DNA of 64,000 nt from Bradyrhizobium guangdongense (GTDB lineage Bacteria > Pseudomonadota > Alphaproteobacteria > Rhizobiales > Xanthobacteraceae), in assembly GCF_004114975.1 (NCBI RefSeq), contig NZ_CP030051.1:1-64000 (forward strand), read 5' to 3'. Below the pieces are notes generated by a model that saw only the letters and a list, made by a program, of their open reading frames with translations, was not told where the DNA came from and did no database searches. Position 1 is the first letter of the stretch. Each line of letters opens with the position of its first letter. Of this stretch, positions 1-10,809 are shown piece by piece. Made by a program: the position numbers and the translations under genes.

Positions 1-1416
1 ATGATGACGACATCGGAACAGGATCGCTGGTCACGCGTGAAGAATCGCCTGCGCTCGAACGTTGGCGAAGACGTCTATACGAGCTGGTTTGCGCGCATGG
101 ATCTGGAAGGCGTGCAGGACGAGAGCGTGCGTCTCTCGGTGCCGACGCGCTTCCTGAAGAGCTGGATCCAGGCCCATTATGCCGAGCGCGTGCTGTCGTG
201 CTGGCAGGCCGAGATGCCGGAAGTGCATCGCATCGACCTCACCGTTCGCTCCGCCGTGCGCCCCGTGGTGCAGCCGAAGGAAGCGCCCGCCCCGGTCGAA
301 GCCCGCCGTGCCCCTGCGCCGGAATTGCGCTCGACCGCGACCGCGCCTGTCTCGGCCAATCATGATGCGCTCGGCGGCTCGCCGCTCGATCCGCGCCTGA
401 CCTTCGCGAGCTTCGTCATCGGCCGCTCCAACACGCTGGCCCATGCGGCCGCGCGTCAGGTCGCGGAAGGGCGCCGCGGCGATCCCGTGATGTTCAACCC
501 GCTCTATATCCATGCGGGCGTCGGCCTCGGCAAGACGCATCTGCTCCAGGCGGTGACCTGGGCCGGCAATTCCGGCAACGAGCGCAAGGTGCTGTACCTC
601 ACCGCGGAAAAATTCATGTACGGCTTCGTCGCCGCGCTGAAGACGCAGACGGCGCTGGCCTTCAAGGAAGCGCTGCGCGGCATCGACGTGCTCGTCATCG
701 ACGATCTCCAGTTCCTGCAGGGCAAGTCGACGCAGGCCGAGTTCTGCCACACGCTGAATGCGCTGATCGACGCCGGCCGTCAGGTCGTGATCGCGGCCGA
801 CCGTCCGCCGTCCGATCTCGAGAGCCTGGACGACCGCGTCCGCTCGCGCCTCGCCGGCGGCCTCGTGGTCGAGATGGGCTCGCTCGGCGAGGAGCTGCGC
901 CACGGCATTCTCAAGTCGCGTGTCGCAGCGGCCCGTACCCATCATGCGACTTTCGACGTACCGGAAGAGGTGCTGCATTATCTGGCGCGCGCCATCACTC
1001 ATAACGGCCGCGACCTCGAGGGCGCGATCAACCGCCTGCTGGCGCATTCCAAGCTCAACAACCAGCCGGTGACGCTGGAGATGGCCGAGCGCGAGGTTCG
1101 CGATCTGATCCGTCCTTCGGAGCCGAAGCGGATCAAGATCGAGGACATCCAGCGCGTGGTGGCGCGGCAGTATAATGTGAGCCGGTCCGACCTGTTGTCC
1201 TCGCGCCGCACCGCCAATGTGGTGCGCCCGCGCCAGGTGGCGATGTATCTCGCCAAGACGCTGACCCTGCGCTCGCTCCCCGAGATCGGCCGCCGCTTCG
1301 GCGGACGCGACCACACCACGGTGCTGCACGCGGTCCGCAAGATCGAGGCCCTGGTCTCCAAGGACAACGCGCTGTCCGAGGAAGTGGAGTCGCTGAAGCG
1401 CCAGCTTCAGGAATAA
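1..1416 (+). CDS. dnaA: Chromosomal replication initiator DnaA
   Basis: This 471-residue AAA+ protein opens origin DNA by binding DnaA boxes in its ATP form. An N-terminal helicase-loading domain (about 1-80) is followed by a Pro/Ala-rich linker (about 85-125). The AAA+ core carries Walker A GVGLGKTH at 173-180 and Walker B VLVIDD at 230-235. The C-terminal DNA-binding domain carries the DnaA signature [11 protein letters not shown] at 434-444. The length is normal for Rhizobiales. Two ATGs stand in tandem at 1 and 4, and because the window begins exactly here neither the ribosome binding site nor the promoter can be seen. dnaN follows after 260 bases containing a strong hairpin, so dnaN probably also has its own promoter. 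Confidence 0.98.
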   Translation: MMTTSEQDRWSRVKNRLRSNVGEDVYTSWFARMDLEGVQDESVRLSVPTRFLKSWIQAHYAERVLSCWQAEMPEVHRIDLTVRSAVRPVVQPKEAPAPVEARRAPAPELRSTATAPVSANHDALGGSPLDPRLTFASFVIGRSNTLAHAAARQVAEGRRGDPVMFNPLYIHAGVGLGKTHLLQAVTWAGNSGNERKVLYLTAEKFMYGFVAALKTQTALAFKEALRGIDVLVIDDLQFLQGKSTQAEFCHTLNALIDAGRQVVIAADRPPSDLESLDDRVRSRLAGGLVVEMGSLGEELRHGILKSRVAAARTHHATFDVPEEVLHYLARAITHNGRDLEGAINRLLAHSKLNNQPVTLEMAEREVRDLIRPSEPKRIKIEDIQRVVARQYNVSRSDLLSSRRTANVVRPRQVAMYLAKTLTLRSLPEIGRRFGGRDHTTVLHAVRKIEALVSKDNALSEEVESLKRQLQE

Positions 1417-1441
1417 ACGCCTAAGGCGCTCCTGCCATTCT

Positions 1442-1476
1442 GCCGCCGCCCCGGCCTCGCCTGGGCGGCGGCTTTC
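1442..1476 (+). terminator. GC-rich hairpin after dnaA, probable terminator
   Basis: A perfect 10-bp stem pairs 1442-1451 with 1463-1472 around an 11-base loop and is followed by only TTT. It lies 26 bases after the dnaA stop. The stem is strong but the U-tract is short, so it may be partial or mainly stabilise the dnaA transcript. The rest of the dnaA-dnaN gap (to 1676) shows no gene. Confidence 0.55.
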
Positions 1477-1676
1477 GTCTGGACGGTAAATCGTGGGAAT
1501 CGTGCGGAACTGGCGCCCGATCCCTTGAATCCCGGGGCCATCCGCGCCACCTTGCGCGACCCTGACGGCTTTGGTCATATCGGCTCGATGACCCCGGCCT
1601 TCCGGGGTCTTCGGTGCCGCGGCGCGCTGTCCTCCGCCCGGCTTTTTCCATCTTTGGGGATCGGGCGAGTAGTGCA

Positions 1677-2795
1677 ATGAAGGTTACGGTCGAACGCGCG
1701 CAACTCCTGAAATCGCTGGGCCATGTCCACCGCGTGGTCGAGCGCCGCAATACGATTCCGATCTTGGGCAACGTGCTGGTCCGCGCCGAGAACGCGAAAT
1801 TGTCGCTGAAGGCGACCGACCTCGACCTCGAGGTGACCGAGACGCTGCCGGCGGAAACCGCCACGGCCGGCTCGACCACGGTGCCGGCTCACATGTTCTA
1901 CGACATCGTGCGCAAGCTGCCTGACGGGTCGCAGATCGTGCTGGAGGCCGACGGCGACCGCGCGGTGCTGGCGATCCGCGCCGGCCGCTCGCGTTTCACG
2001 CTGCAGACGCTGCCGGAGAACGATTTCCCCGACCTCGCGGCCGGCGACCTCTCGCACTCGTTCAACCTCGCCGCCAAGGACGTCAAGCGGCTGATCGACC
2101 GCACCCAGTTCGCGATCTCGACCGAGGAGACGCGCTATTACCTCAACGGCATCTACCTGCACGCCGCGGGCACCGCGAAGGCCGCGACCCTGCGCGGCGT
2201 CGCCACCGACGGTCATCGCCTCGCCCAGCTCGACCTGGTGCAGCCCAAGGGCGCCGAGGGCATGCCCGGCGTGATCGTGCCGCGCAAGACCGTCGGCGAG
2301 GTGCAGCGCCTGATCGAAGACACCGAAGCCGAGATGACGATCGAGCTGTCGCAGGCCAAGATCCGCTTTACGATCGGTAACGTCGTGCTGACCTCGAAAC
2401 TGATCGACGGCACCTTCCCCGATTACGGCCGCGTCATCCCCCAGGGCAATGACAAGGAGCTTGTCGTCGACAAGAAGGATTTCGAGAACGCGGTCGACCG
2501 CGTCTCCACCATCTCCAGCGAGCGCGGCCGCGCGGTGAAATTGTCGCTGTCGCCGGGCAAGCTGGTGCTGTCGGTGACCAATCCGGATTCCGGCAGCGCG
2601 ACCGAAGAGCTCGAGGTCGAATACGCCTCCGACGCGCTCGATATCGGCTTCAACTCGCGCTATCTGCTCGACATCGCCGCCCAGATCGAAGGCGACGTCG
2701 CAGTGCTGCGCCTCGCCGACCCCGGCTCGCCGACCCTGGTGCAGGACAAGGACGACAAGAGCGCGCTCTACGTGCTGATGCCGATGCGGGTGTGA
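1677..2795 (+). CDS. dnaN: DNA polymerase III beta sliding clamp DnaN
   Basis: This is the 372-residue processivity clamp, which forms a ring dimer around DNA and tethers Pol III and other replication and repair proteins. The start MKVTVERAQLLKSL at 1677 is the family N-terminus; the frame is open further upstream from 1614, but that extension does not look like DnaN. Three repeated clamp domains of about 120 residues span the protein, and the C-terminus YVLMPMRV is the usual clamp ending that contributes to the partner-binding pocket. It sits between dnaA and recF in the classical order, although a 199-base gap containing a repeat separates it from recF. Confidence 0.98.
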   Translation: MKVTVERAQLLKSLGHVHRVVERRNTIPILGNVLVRAENAKLSLKATDLDLEVTETLPAETATAGSTTVPAHMFYDIVRKLPDGSQIVLEADGDRAVLAIRAGRSRFTLQTLPENDFPDLAAGDLSHSFNLAAKDVKRLIDRTQFAISTEETRYYLNGIYLHAAGTAKAATLRGVATDGHRLAQLDLVQPKGAEGMPGVIVPRKTVGEVQRLIEDTEAEMTIELSQAKIRFTIGNVVLTSKLIDGTFPDYGRVIPQGNDKELVVDKKDFENAVDRVSTISSERGRAVKLSLSPGKLVLSVTNPDSGSATEELEVEYASDALDIGFNSRYLLDIAAQIEGDVAVLRLADPGSPTLVQDKDDKSALYVLMPMRV

Positions 2796-2823
2796 GGGGC
2801 GTTTTCCCGATCATCCATCGGAA

Positions 2824-2953
2824 CCGTAGGGTGGGCAAAGCTTGCGCGGTAGCTCGAAGAGCGCAGGCAAAAGCGTGCCCACCGTGCATCTGCGCGGATC
2901 TGGACGAGACGTGGGCACGGCGCGCGCAGAGCGCGCCTTTGCCCGCCCTACGG
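2824..2953. repeat. Dispersed inverted-repeat element, family A copy 1
   Basis: The ends are inverted copies: CCGTAGGGTGGGCAAAG at 2824 and CTTTGCCCGCCCTACGG ending at 2953 (16 of 17 positions match). The interior contains further GTGCCCACC/GTGGGCAC inverted segments. Related copies lie at 10636-10729 and 36256-36342. It fills most of the dnaN-recF gap. It has no coding potential of its own; the short frames across it are repeat-derived. Confidence 0.8.
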
Positions 2954-2994
2954 CATGCTCCCCCGAAGGGAGCGCGTGCCACAACGAACAGCCT

Positions 2995-4131
2995 ATGACC
3001 CCTTCCCGCATTCATCGCCTGACGCTGACGCATTTTCGCAATTATCGGGCGGCGGGGCTCGAGACGGCGGCTGACATGGTGGCGCTGGTCGGGCCGAACG
3101 GGGCGGGCAAGACCAATTGCATCGAAGCGATCTCGTTTCTGTCGCCCGGCCGCGGCTTGCGGCGCGCCACGCTGGAGGATGTCGCCGACAACCAGGGCGA
3201 CGGCTCCTGGGCGGTCTCCGCGCAGGTCGAGGGCGCGCTGGGCCTTGCCACGCTCGGCACCGGCATCGAGCCGCCGCGCACGGATGCCGCCGTCAGCCGA
3301 CGCTGCCGCATCGACCGCGAGCCGGTGAGTTCGGCGGCCGCTTTCGGCGACCATATCCGCATGGTGTGGCTGACGCCGGCGATGGACGGGCTGTTCATGG
3401 GTGCCGCGTCCGAGCGGCGGCGTTTCTTCGATCGCCTGGTGCTGGCGATCGACAGCGAGCATTCCAGCCGCATCAACGCGCTGGAGCGCTCCTTGCGCTC
3501 GCGCAACCGGCTGCTCGAAACCCGCAATTACGACGACCATTGGTGTGATGCGATCGAGCGCGAGACCGCCGAGCTTGCGGTCGCGGTCGCGGCCACGCGC
3601 GGCCAGACCGCGGCGCGCCTCACCGGCATGCTGAATGCGCGCGCGCAGGCCTCAGCGTTTCCTTCGGCGCAGATCGCACTCGACGGCTGGATGGAGAACG
3701 CACTGCTCGCAGAGACCGCGACGTCCGTCGAGGACCGCTACCGCCAGATCCTGCGCGACAACCGGCCGCGCGATGCCATCGCCGGCCGCACCACCGACGG
3801 CCCGCATCTCACCGATCTCCAGGTCGTCTATGCGCCGAAAAGCATGCCGGCGCGCGATGCCTCCACGGGCGAGCAGAAGGCGCTCCTGATCGGCCTCGTG
3901 CTGGCGCACGCGACGCTGGTCGCCGAGATGACCGGCATCGTGCCGCTGCTGCTGCTCGACGAAGTCGTCGCTCATCTCGACCCGAACCGCCGCGCCGCGC
4001 TGTTCGACGAGCTGCGCAAGCTCGGCGCGCAGGTGTGGCTGACCGGCGCGGACCCGGCGGCCTTTGCCGAGATCGGCGCGGGCGGCGAAGTCTTTGACGT
4101 CGAGAGCGGACGCGTTTCCGCCCGGCGATAG
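2995..4131 (+). CDS. recF: DNA replication and repair protein RecF
   Basis: RecF is an SMC-like ATPase that helps RecOR load RecA at single-strand gaps. This 378-residue version shows Walker A GPNGAGKT at 33-40, an ABC-type signature around residues 288-295 (DASTGEQK), and Walker B with D322 and E323 in LLLLDEVVAHLD. The length is family-typical. The start at 2995 gives MTPSRIHRLTLTHFRNYR, the expected N-terminus; the longer frame from 2842 runs through a repeat and is not credible. The repeat separating it from dnaN suggests that any dnaN-recF cotranscription passes through a structured leader. Confidence 0.97.
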   Translation: MTPSRIHRLTLTHFRNYRAAGLETAADMVALVGPNGAGKTNCIEAISFLSPGRGLRRATLEDVADNQGDGSWAVSAQVEGALGLATLGTGIEPPRTDAAVSRRCRIDREPVSSAAAFGDHIRMVWLTPAMDGLFMGAASERRRFFDRLVLAIDSEHSSRINALERSLRSRNRLLETRNYDDHWCDAIERETAELAVAVAATRGQTAARLTGMLNARAQASAFPSAQIALDGWMENALLAETATSVEDRYRQILRDNRPRDAIAGRTTDGPHLTDLQVVYAPKSMPARDASTGEQKALLIGLVLAHATLVAEMTGIVPLLLLDEVVAHLDPNRRAALFDELRKLGAQVWLTGADPAAFAEIGAGGEVFDVESGRVSARR

Positions 4132-4249
4132 CCCGCTTCGTTGAACCCGGCATATTCGGCCCGCGACTAGGAATGTGAGGCCGCTGCTTGCGGTGTCGCA
4201 GCCGTTGTAATCGCGCGATCGACACGCGCGATATCCCTGGAGAGAGACC

Positions 4250-5005
4250 ATGACGGTAAGGCAAGGGACGAAGGTCCCGGCACGATGGCGGCTGCTCGTA
4301 TGCGGCCTCGCTTTGCTCGCAAGCTGCGCGCTTGCGGCGAGCGCCGGCGCCTGGATGCCGCGCCTGCCGCTGCTGTTTTCGTCTGCGCTCACGCCGGATC
4401 CCGATGCCGCGCTGCCCGCGCCGACCCGGGCCAGCTACCGCGAGATCGGCACCACCAAGATGCTGGGCGTCGAGGCCCCGCTGCGGACCAGGCTCACGGC
4501 CCGCATTCCCGCTGAGCTCAGTGACGTTCTCGCCTTCTATCGCAATGAACTCGACAAGCTCGACTGGCACGAACAGCACGATGACGCTGATATCGCCACC
4601 GATCACATCAGGCTCGCCTACACGACGCCGCTCGGGCCGGCGGTGCTGGAGCTCGACCGCAAGGACTCGAGCACGTCAGTCAATCTGGTGCAGCGAAACA
4701 TGCAGGCCGCGACCATGGCGCGTGTCATGCCGAGGCCCGGCCGGGCGTCATTAATGCTCACCAATCTCAGCGACAAGGAAGCAGTCCTCAAACTCGACAA
4801 CCAGACCGTCGCGCTCCCCGCCCGCGCCGGCAAGGAACGTCCCGAGGCGCCGCTGTTCAACATGCCTCCGGGCAAATATTCGTATGCATTGGAAGTCAAC
4901 GGCCGCCCGGAGCGCGGCGCCACGATCGAGCTCGCGGCCGGTGAGGCCTGGGAGGTCACGGTCGGGCCCGAGGGCGACCTCTGGTCACCGCTGCAGCTGT
5001 ATTGA
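4250..5005 (+). CDS. Putative lipoprotein, first of a tandem paralogous pair
   Basis: The 251-residue product is unrecognised by family name. A basic N-terminus is followed by a hydrophobic segment ending in a lipobox-like LASC with Cys26, suggesting a signal-peptidase II lipoprotein; a second hydrophobic stretch follows the Cys directly, so a membrane anchor is also possible. It shares with the next gene KVPARWRLLVC near the start, AELSDVLAFYR in the middle, LVQRN, a PPGxYSYxLxVxGR segment resembling PEGA-type beta domains, AAGEAW and a terminal QLY. The pair also shares upstream sequence and an (A/G)GAGAG-type ribosome site. Function is unknown; surface or periplasmic binding is only inference. 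Confidence 0.85.
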   Translation: MTVRQGTKVPARWRLLVCGLALLASCALAASAGAWMPRLPLLFSSALTPDPDAALPAPTRASYREIGTTKMLGVEAPLRTRLTARIPAELSDVLAFYRNELDKLDWHEQHDDADIATDHIRLAYTTPLGPAVLELDRKDSSTSVNLVQRNMQAATMARVMPRPGRASLMLTNLSDKEAVLKLDNQTVALPARAGKERPEAPLFNMPPGKYSYALEVNGRPERGATIELAAGEAWEVTVGPEGDLWSPLQLY

Positions 5006-5157
5006 ACCTGCCCCTTTCGCGATTTGCTGCGGGGGCTCGGGACGTGAGTTTGAACCGATCAGGTTCGCGGGGCGACTAGTCGTCGAGAGACGGCCGCGAC
5101 CGTGTCGCCGCTGCCTTGCGCGAAGATCGAGACGCGCAACATCCCCGGAGAGTGGGC

Positions 5158-5844
5158 ATGACGACGGTAAGGCGCGGGACGAAGGTCCCGGCACGGTGGC
5201 GGCTGTTGGTATGCGCCCTCTTGCTGCTTACAAGCTGCTCGCAGGAGCCGTTGACCGCGGCAGACCCCCACGCCGACCTGCCCGTGCCGACGCGCGCCAC
5301 CCAGTCGAGCTTCAGCACCACGCACGCGTCGGGCATCGAAATCCCGTTCCGGACCGAGCTCAAGGCGCAGGTGCCCGCAGAGCTCAGCGACGTCCTCGCC
5401 TTCTATCGCGCGGAACTCGGACAGCGCGGCTGGCAGGAGCTACCGGAGGGCACCACGCTCGCCGCCGACCACACGTTGCTCACCTTCGCTTCCCCGAAGG
5501 GGCCGGGCCTGCTGACGCTCGACCGTGCCAAGGGCGAGACCACGGTCGAACTGGTGCAGCGAAATAAGGAGGTCGCGGCCAAGGCCAATGTCCTGCCGAT
5601 ATCAGGACAAGCGCGGCTGGTGTTCGGTTATCTGGTGCCTGATGTGGCTTCGCTCGCGATCAACGGCCAGGTCATCGAGATCGCGGGCGGCGCCAACCAT
5701 CCCCAAATGCTGGATCTGCCGCCCGGCACGTATTCCTACACGCTGGTGGTATCGGGCCGTCGTGTATGCAGCGATACCGTTACCGTGGCCGCCGGCGAGG
5801 CTTGGGCACTTCACGACGATCGAAAGCCGTCGCAATTGTACTAA
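5158..5844 (+). CDS. Putative lipoprotein, second of a tandem paralogous pair
   Basis: This 228-residue paralogue of the preceding gene has a clearer lipoprotein signal: basic residues, a Leu-rich core and lipobox LTSC with Cys27 followed by SQEP. The start at 5158 was chosen because it aligns with the start of the first copy and follows GGAGAG; the frame open from 5116 covers the duplicated leader. The middle segment has VPAELSDVLAFYR and the C-terminal part has LPPGTYSYTLVVSGR. An unpaired Cys near VCSDTV is not present in the first copy. The two genes diverge considerably outside shared motifs, so the duplication is not recent. It ends 283 bases before gyrB. Confidence 0.85.
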   Translation: MTTVRRGTKVPARWRLLVCALLLLTSCSQEPLTAADPHADLPVPTRATQSSFSTTHASGIEIPFRTELKAQVPAELSDVLAFYRAELGQRGWQELPEGTTLAADHTLLTFASPKGPGLLTLDRAKGETTVELVQRNKEVAAKANVLPISGQARLVFGYLVPDVASLAINGQVIEIAGGANHPQMLDLPPGTYSYTLVVSGRRVCSDTVTVAAGEAWALHDDRKPSQLY

Positions 5845-5953
5845 CCCCGCGGGCTGTTCCCGGGCGCCACGACCGCTCTCGAAAGGCCTCCGCACCCCCC
5901 GCAAAATCCACGTCTTTAGGGACCCAAAACGGGGCCTCGAATCGGGCTTTTAG

Positions 5954-8563
<2,610 letters not shown>

Positions 8564-8608
8564 GGGCGGCGCGTTTTGGCTTGATCGCTGCGAACCACGG
8601 ACGCAGAT

Positions 8609-8633
8609 CACCTCTCCCCGTCGTGGAGAGGTG
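8609..8633. repeat. Short hairpin after gyrB
   Basis: CACCTCTCC at 8609-8617 and GGAGAGGTG at 8625-8633 form a perfect 9-bp inverted repeat with a 7-base spacer. The CCTCTCC arm resembles the repeat near 59269-59390. No U-tract follows, so it is better called a repeat than a terminator. Confidence 0.5.
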
Positions 8634-8723
8634 GCAGAGATCGTCTTCCTGAACCTTCCCGCCCGCCAGCACGACGAAGTAGCGTCAACCCATGAGCCAA
8701 TTCCGGCCGGGAAACGCCATGTC

Positions 8724-9191
8724 ATGAGCGCTCCAGCGGTAAAGCCCGTTGCTCTCCCTTCACGCCGGCTTGGCGTGATCGGGAGCCTCATCGGGGTGCT
8801 GGCCTTCATTGCGGCCGTGCTGCCGCATTGGGTCGTGCCGATCATCTATCCGCCGCCCCCGGCGGACCAGGTGATCGTCGATACCGGGCACCGCATCAAG
8901 GACCGCATCATCGCGCGCGTGAAGGGCGTGGAGTATCAGTCGCCGAAGGTCGAGAAATCGGCCGGACGGAGCTGGAGCGAAGCGGCTTCGATCACTGCCA
9001 TTTCGCTCGGCCTGCTTGCGATCCTGCTCTCGGTCCTCGCGCTGGTTTTCAGGGAGGAGCGTCTCCTCGCAGCCGTCGCCGCAACGCTCGGCACCGGCGC
9101 TATTGCGATCGAAATCTCCTTCGTCGTGATCGGGGCGCTGATCCTGATTGCGATCCTCTATGTGGTGGGAAATATCATCGGCTTGTTCTAG
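8724..9191 (+). CDS. Small integral membrane protein, unknown function
   Basis: The 155-residue product has hydrophobic segments near the N-terminus (LGVIGSLIGVLAFIAAVLP), in the middle (ITAISLGLLAILLSVLALV), and two near the C-terminus (AAVAATLGTGAIAIEISFVV and ALILIAILYVVGNIIGLF). A polar region around residues 50-80 lies between the first two. I recognise no family. The start at 8724 is preferred because it begins just ahead of the first membrane segment; an upstream in-frame ATG at 8631 would add a charged stretch across the hairpin region. It lies between gyrB and a murA-like gene in the same direction, with 122 bases before the latter. Confidence 0.75.
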   Translation: MSAPAVKPVALPSRRLGVIGSLIGVLAFIAAVLPHWVVPIIYPPPPADQVIVDTGHRIKDRIIARVKGVEYQSPKVEKSAGRSWSEAASITAISLGLLAILLSVLALVFREERLLAAVAATLGTGAIAIEISFVVIGALILIAILYVVGNIIGLF

Positions 9192-9313
9192 TCCTTTCGG
9201 GGTCGACAGACGGGCTCGGGCCGCGGTCGCGACAATTGCTACCGCGCTCAATTCCCTATAGTTTCCGCCTCCAAAGCAGCCCGCCCACCCTCAACAGAAC
9301 AGCGAGAACCACC

Positions 9314-10609
9314 GTGGCGCCCATTCAATACATCGTCGAGGGCGGTCACCGGCTCTCGGGTTCGATCGAGCCGGCCGGCAACAAGAATTCGGCGCTGCCG
9401 ATCATCGCGGCCGCGCTGCTCACCGAGCATCCGGTGACGCTGGAGAACGTGCCGCGCATCCGCGACACCGAGACGCTGGTCGAGCTGATCCGCTCGGTCG
9501 GCGCATCCGCCGAATGGACCGCGCGCAATACGCTTCACATCCACGCCAAGAGCATCCGCGCCGCCGATCTCGATCCTGAGCTCTGCGTGCGCATCCGCGC
9601 ATCCATCCTGCTCGCGGGTCCCCTGCTCGCGCGCTGCGGCGAGGTGATGCTGCCGCCGCCCGGCGGCGACGTGATCGGGCGTCGGCGCCTGGACACCCAC
9701 ATGCTGGCGCTGGAGCAACTCGGCGCCAAGGTCACCGCGACCGACCGGCTCGAATTCCGCTGCCCCAAGCTCACCGGCGCCGACGTGTTCCTGGACGAGC
9801 CGAGCGTCACCGCGACCGAGAACGCGCTGGTCGCCGCGGTCGCGGCCGACGGCGTCACCTATTTGCGCAATGCGGCGTCCGAGCCGCATGTCCAGGACCT
9901 CGCCAACTTCCTGGTTGCGCTCGGCGCGAAGATCGACGGTATCGGCACCAACACCATGGTCGTGCATGGCCCGGCGACGCTGGGAGAAGCGACCTATCGG
10001 ATCCAGCCCGACCATATCGAGGTCGGCTCGCTGATCGGCCTTGCTGCCGTGACGCGCTCGCCGCTTCGCATCGTACGTGCAGGCGTCGAGCATCTGCGCT
10101 CGATCCGCATGGGTTTTGAGCGGCTCGGCATCGTCTGCCGCGTCGAGGGCGACGATCTGATCGTGCCGTCGAACCAGACTTTGAAGATCCAGGACGATTT
10201 CGGCGGCCACGTGCCGAAGCTGGAGGACCAGCCCTGGCCGGCCTTCCCGGCCGACCTGATGTCGATCGCGATCGTCACCGCCACGCAATGCGACGGCGTG
10301 ATCCTGATGTTCGAGAAGATGTTCGAATCGCGGATGTTCTTCGTCGACAAGCTGATCGCGATGGGCGCGCGCATCGTGCTGTGCGACCCGCATCGCGCCA
10401 TCATCGCCGGGCCCAGCCGTCTGCGCGGCGCCTCGATGATCTCGCCCGACATCCGCGCCGGCATGGCGATGCTGCTCGCCGCCGTCTGCGCCGAGGGCAC
10501 CTCGACGATCAACAACGCCGACCAGATCGAGCGCGGCTATGAGCGCATCGACGAACGGCTGAACGCGCTCGGCGCGAAGATCCGCCGCGTTCCGGAACGG
10601 AAGGGCTGA
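9314..10609 (+). CDS. murA: MurA-type UDP-GlcNAc enolpyruvyl transferase, Cys-to-Asp variant
   Basis: The 431-residue protein has the EPSP-synthase fold of MurA, which adds enolpyruvate from PEP to UDP-GlcNAc in the first committed step of peptidoglycan synthesis. Visible MurA features are GNKNSALP with Lys24 and Asn25, RASILLAGPLLARCGE, the mobile loop, AFPADL, and DIRAG plus ERGYERIDERL near the end. In the loop the usual GGCxIG is GGDVIG, so Asp119 replaces the catalytic Cys (codon GAC at 9668). Asp at this position is known in mycobacterial and chlamydial MurA and confers fosfomycin insensitivity. The start is GTG at 9314. Rhizobia of this type usually carry another, Cys-containing MurA elsewhere, so this may be a paralogue with a different substrate or role. 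Confidence 0.9.
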   Translation: MAPIQYIVEGGHRLSGSIEPAGNKNSALPIIAAALLTEHPVTLENVPRIRDTETLVELIRSVGASAEWTARNTLHIHAKSIRAADLDPELCVRIRASILLAGPLLARCGEVMLPPPGGDVIGRRRLDTHMLALEQLGAKVTATDRLEFRCPKLTGADVFLDEPSVTATENALVAAVAADGVTYLRNAASEPHVQDLANFLVALGAKIDGIGTNTMVVHGPATLGEATYRIQPDHIEVGSLIGLAAVTRSPLRIVRAGVEHLRSIRMGFERLGIVCRVEGDDLIVPSNQTLKIQDDFGGHVPKLEDQPWPAFPADLMSIAIVTATQCDGVILMFEKMFESRMFFVDKLIAMGARIVLCDPHRAIIAGPSRLRGASMISPDIRAGMAMLLAAVCAEGTSTINNADQIERGYERIDERLNALGAKIRRVPERKG

Positions 10610-10635
10610 GGAGCTCTTCGGCTCCACAAACAGTC

Positions 10636-10729
10636 CCGTAGGGTGGGCAAAGCGAAGCGTGCCCACCTTCTCTCTCGAATCATCGACAGATCGTGGGTAC
10701 GGCGCAAGTGCGCCTTTCCCCACCTACGA
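10636..10729. repeat. Dispersed inverted-repeat element, family A copy 2
   Basis: CCGTAGGGTGGGCAAAG starts at 10636, followed by GCGTGCCCACC and ending in a degenerate inverted arm CTTTCCCCACCTACG near 10729. It is the same element as at 2824-2953, shorter by about 36 bases, and lies in the gap between murA and the MATE gene. Confidence 0.75.
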
Positions 10730-10809
10730 TGCGAGCTAGCGGAGAGAGCTCCGCACGCCTTGCACGAAGAGCCATGTTTTCGACGTGCGGTCGTGCTATT
10801 GACGCCGCC

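Noticed and set aside
1417..1676. Replication origin in the dnaA-dnaN gap
   Set aside because: No cluster of TTATCCACA-type boxes or AT-rich unwinding stretch was seen; in many alphaproteobacteria oriC is elsewhere.
31..1677. 548-codon open frame on the minus strand across dnaA
   Set aside because: It is antisense to an unambiguous dnaA, has an Arg/Gly/His-rich composition typical of high-GC shadow frames, and shows no family motif.
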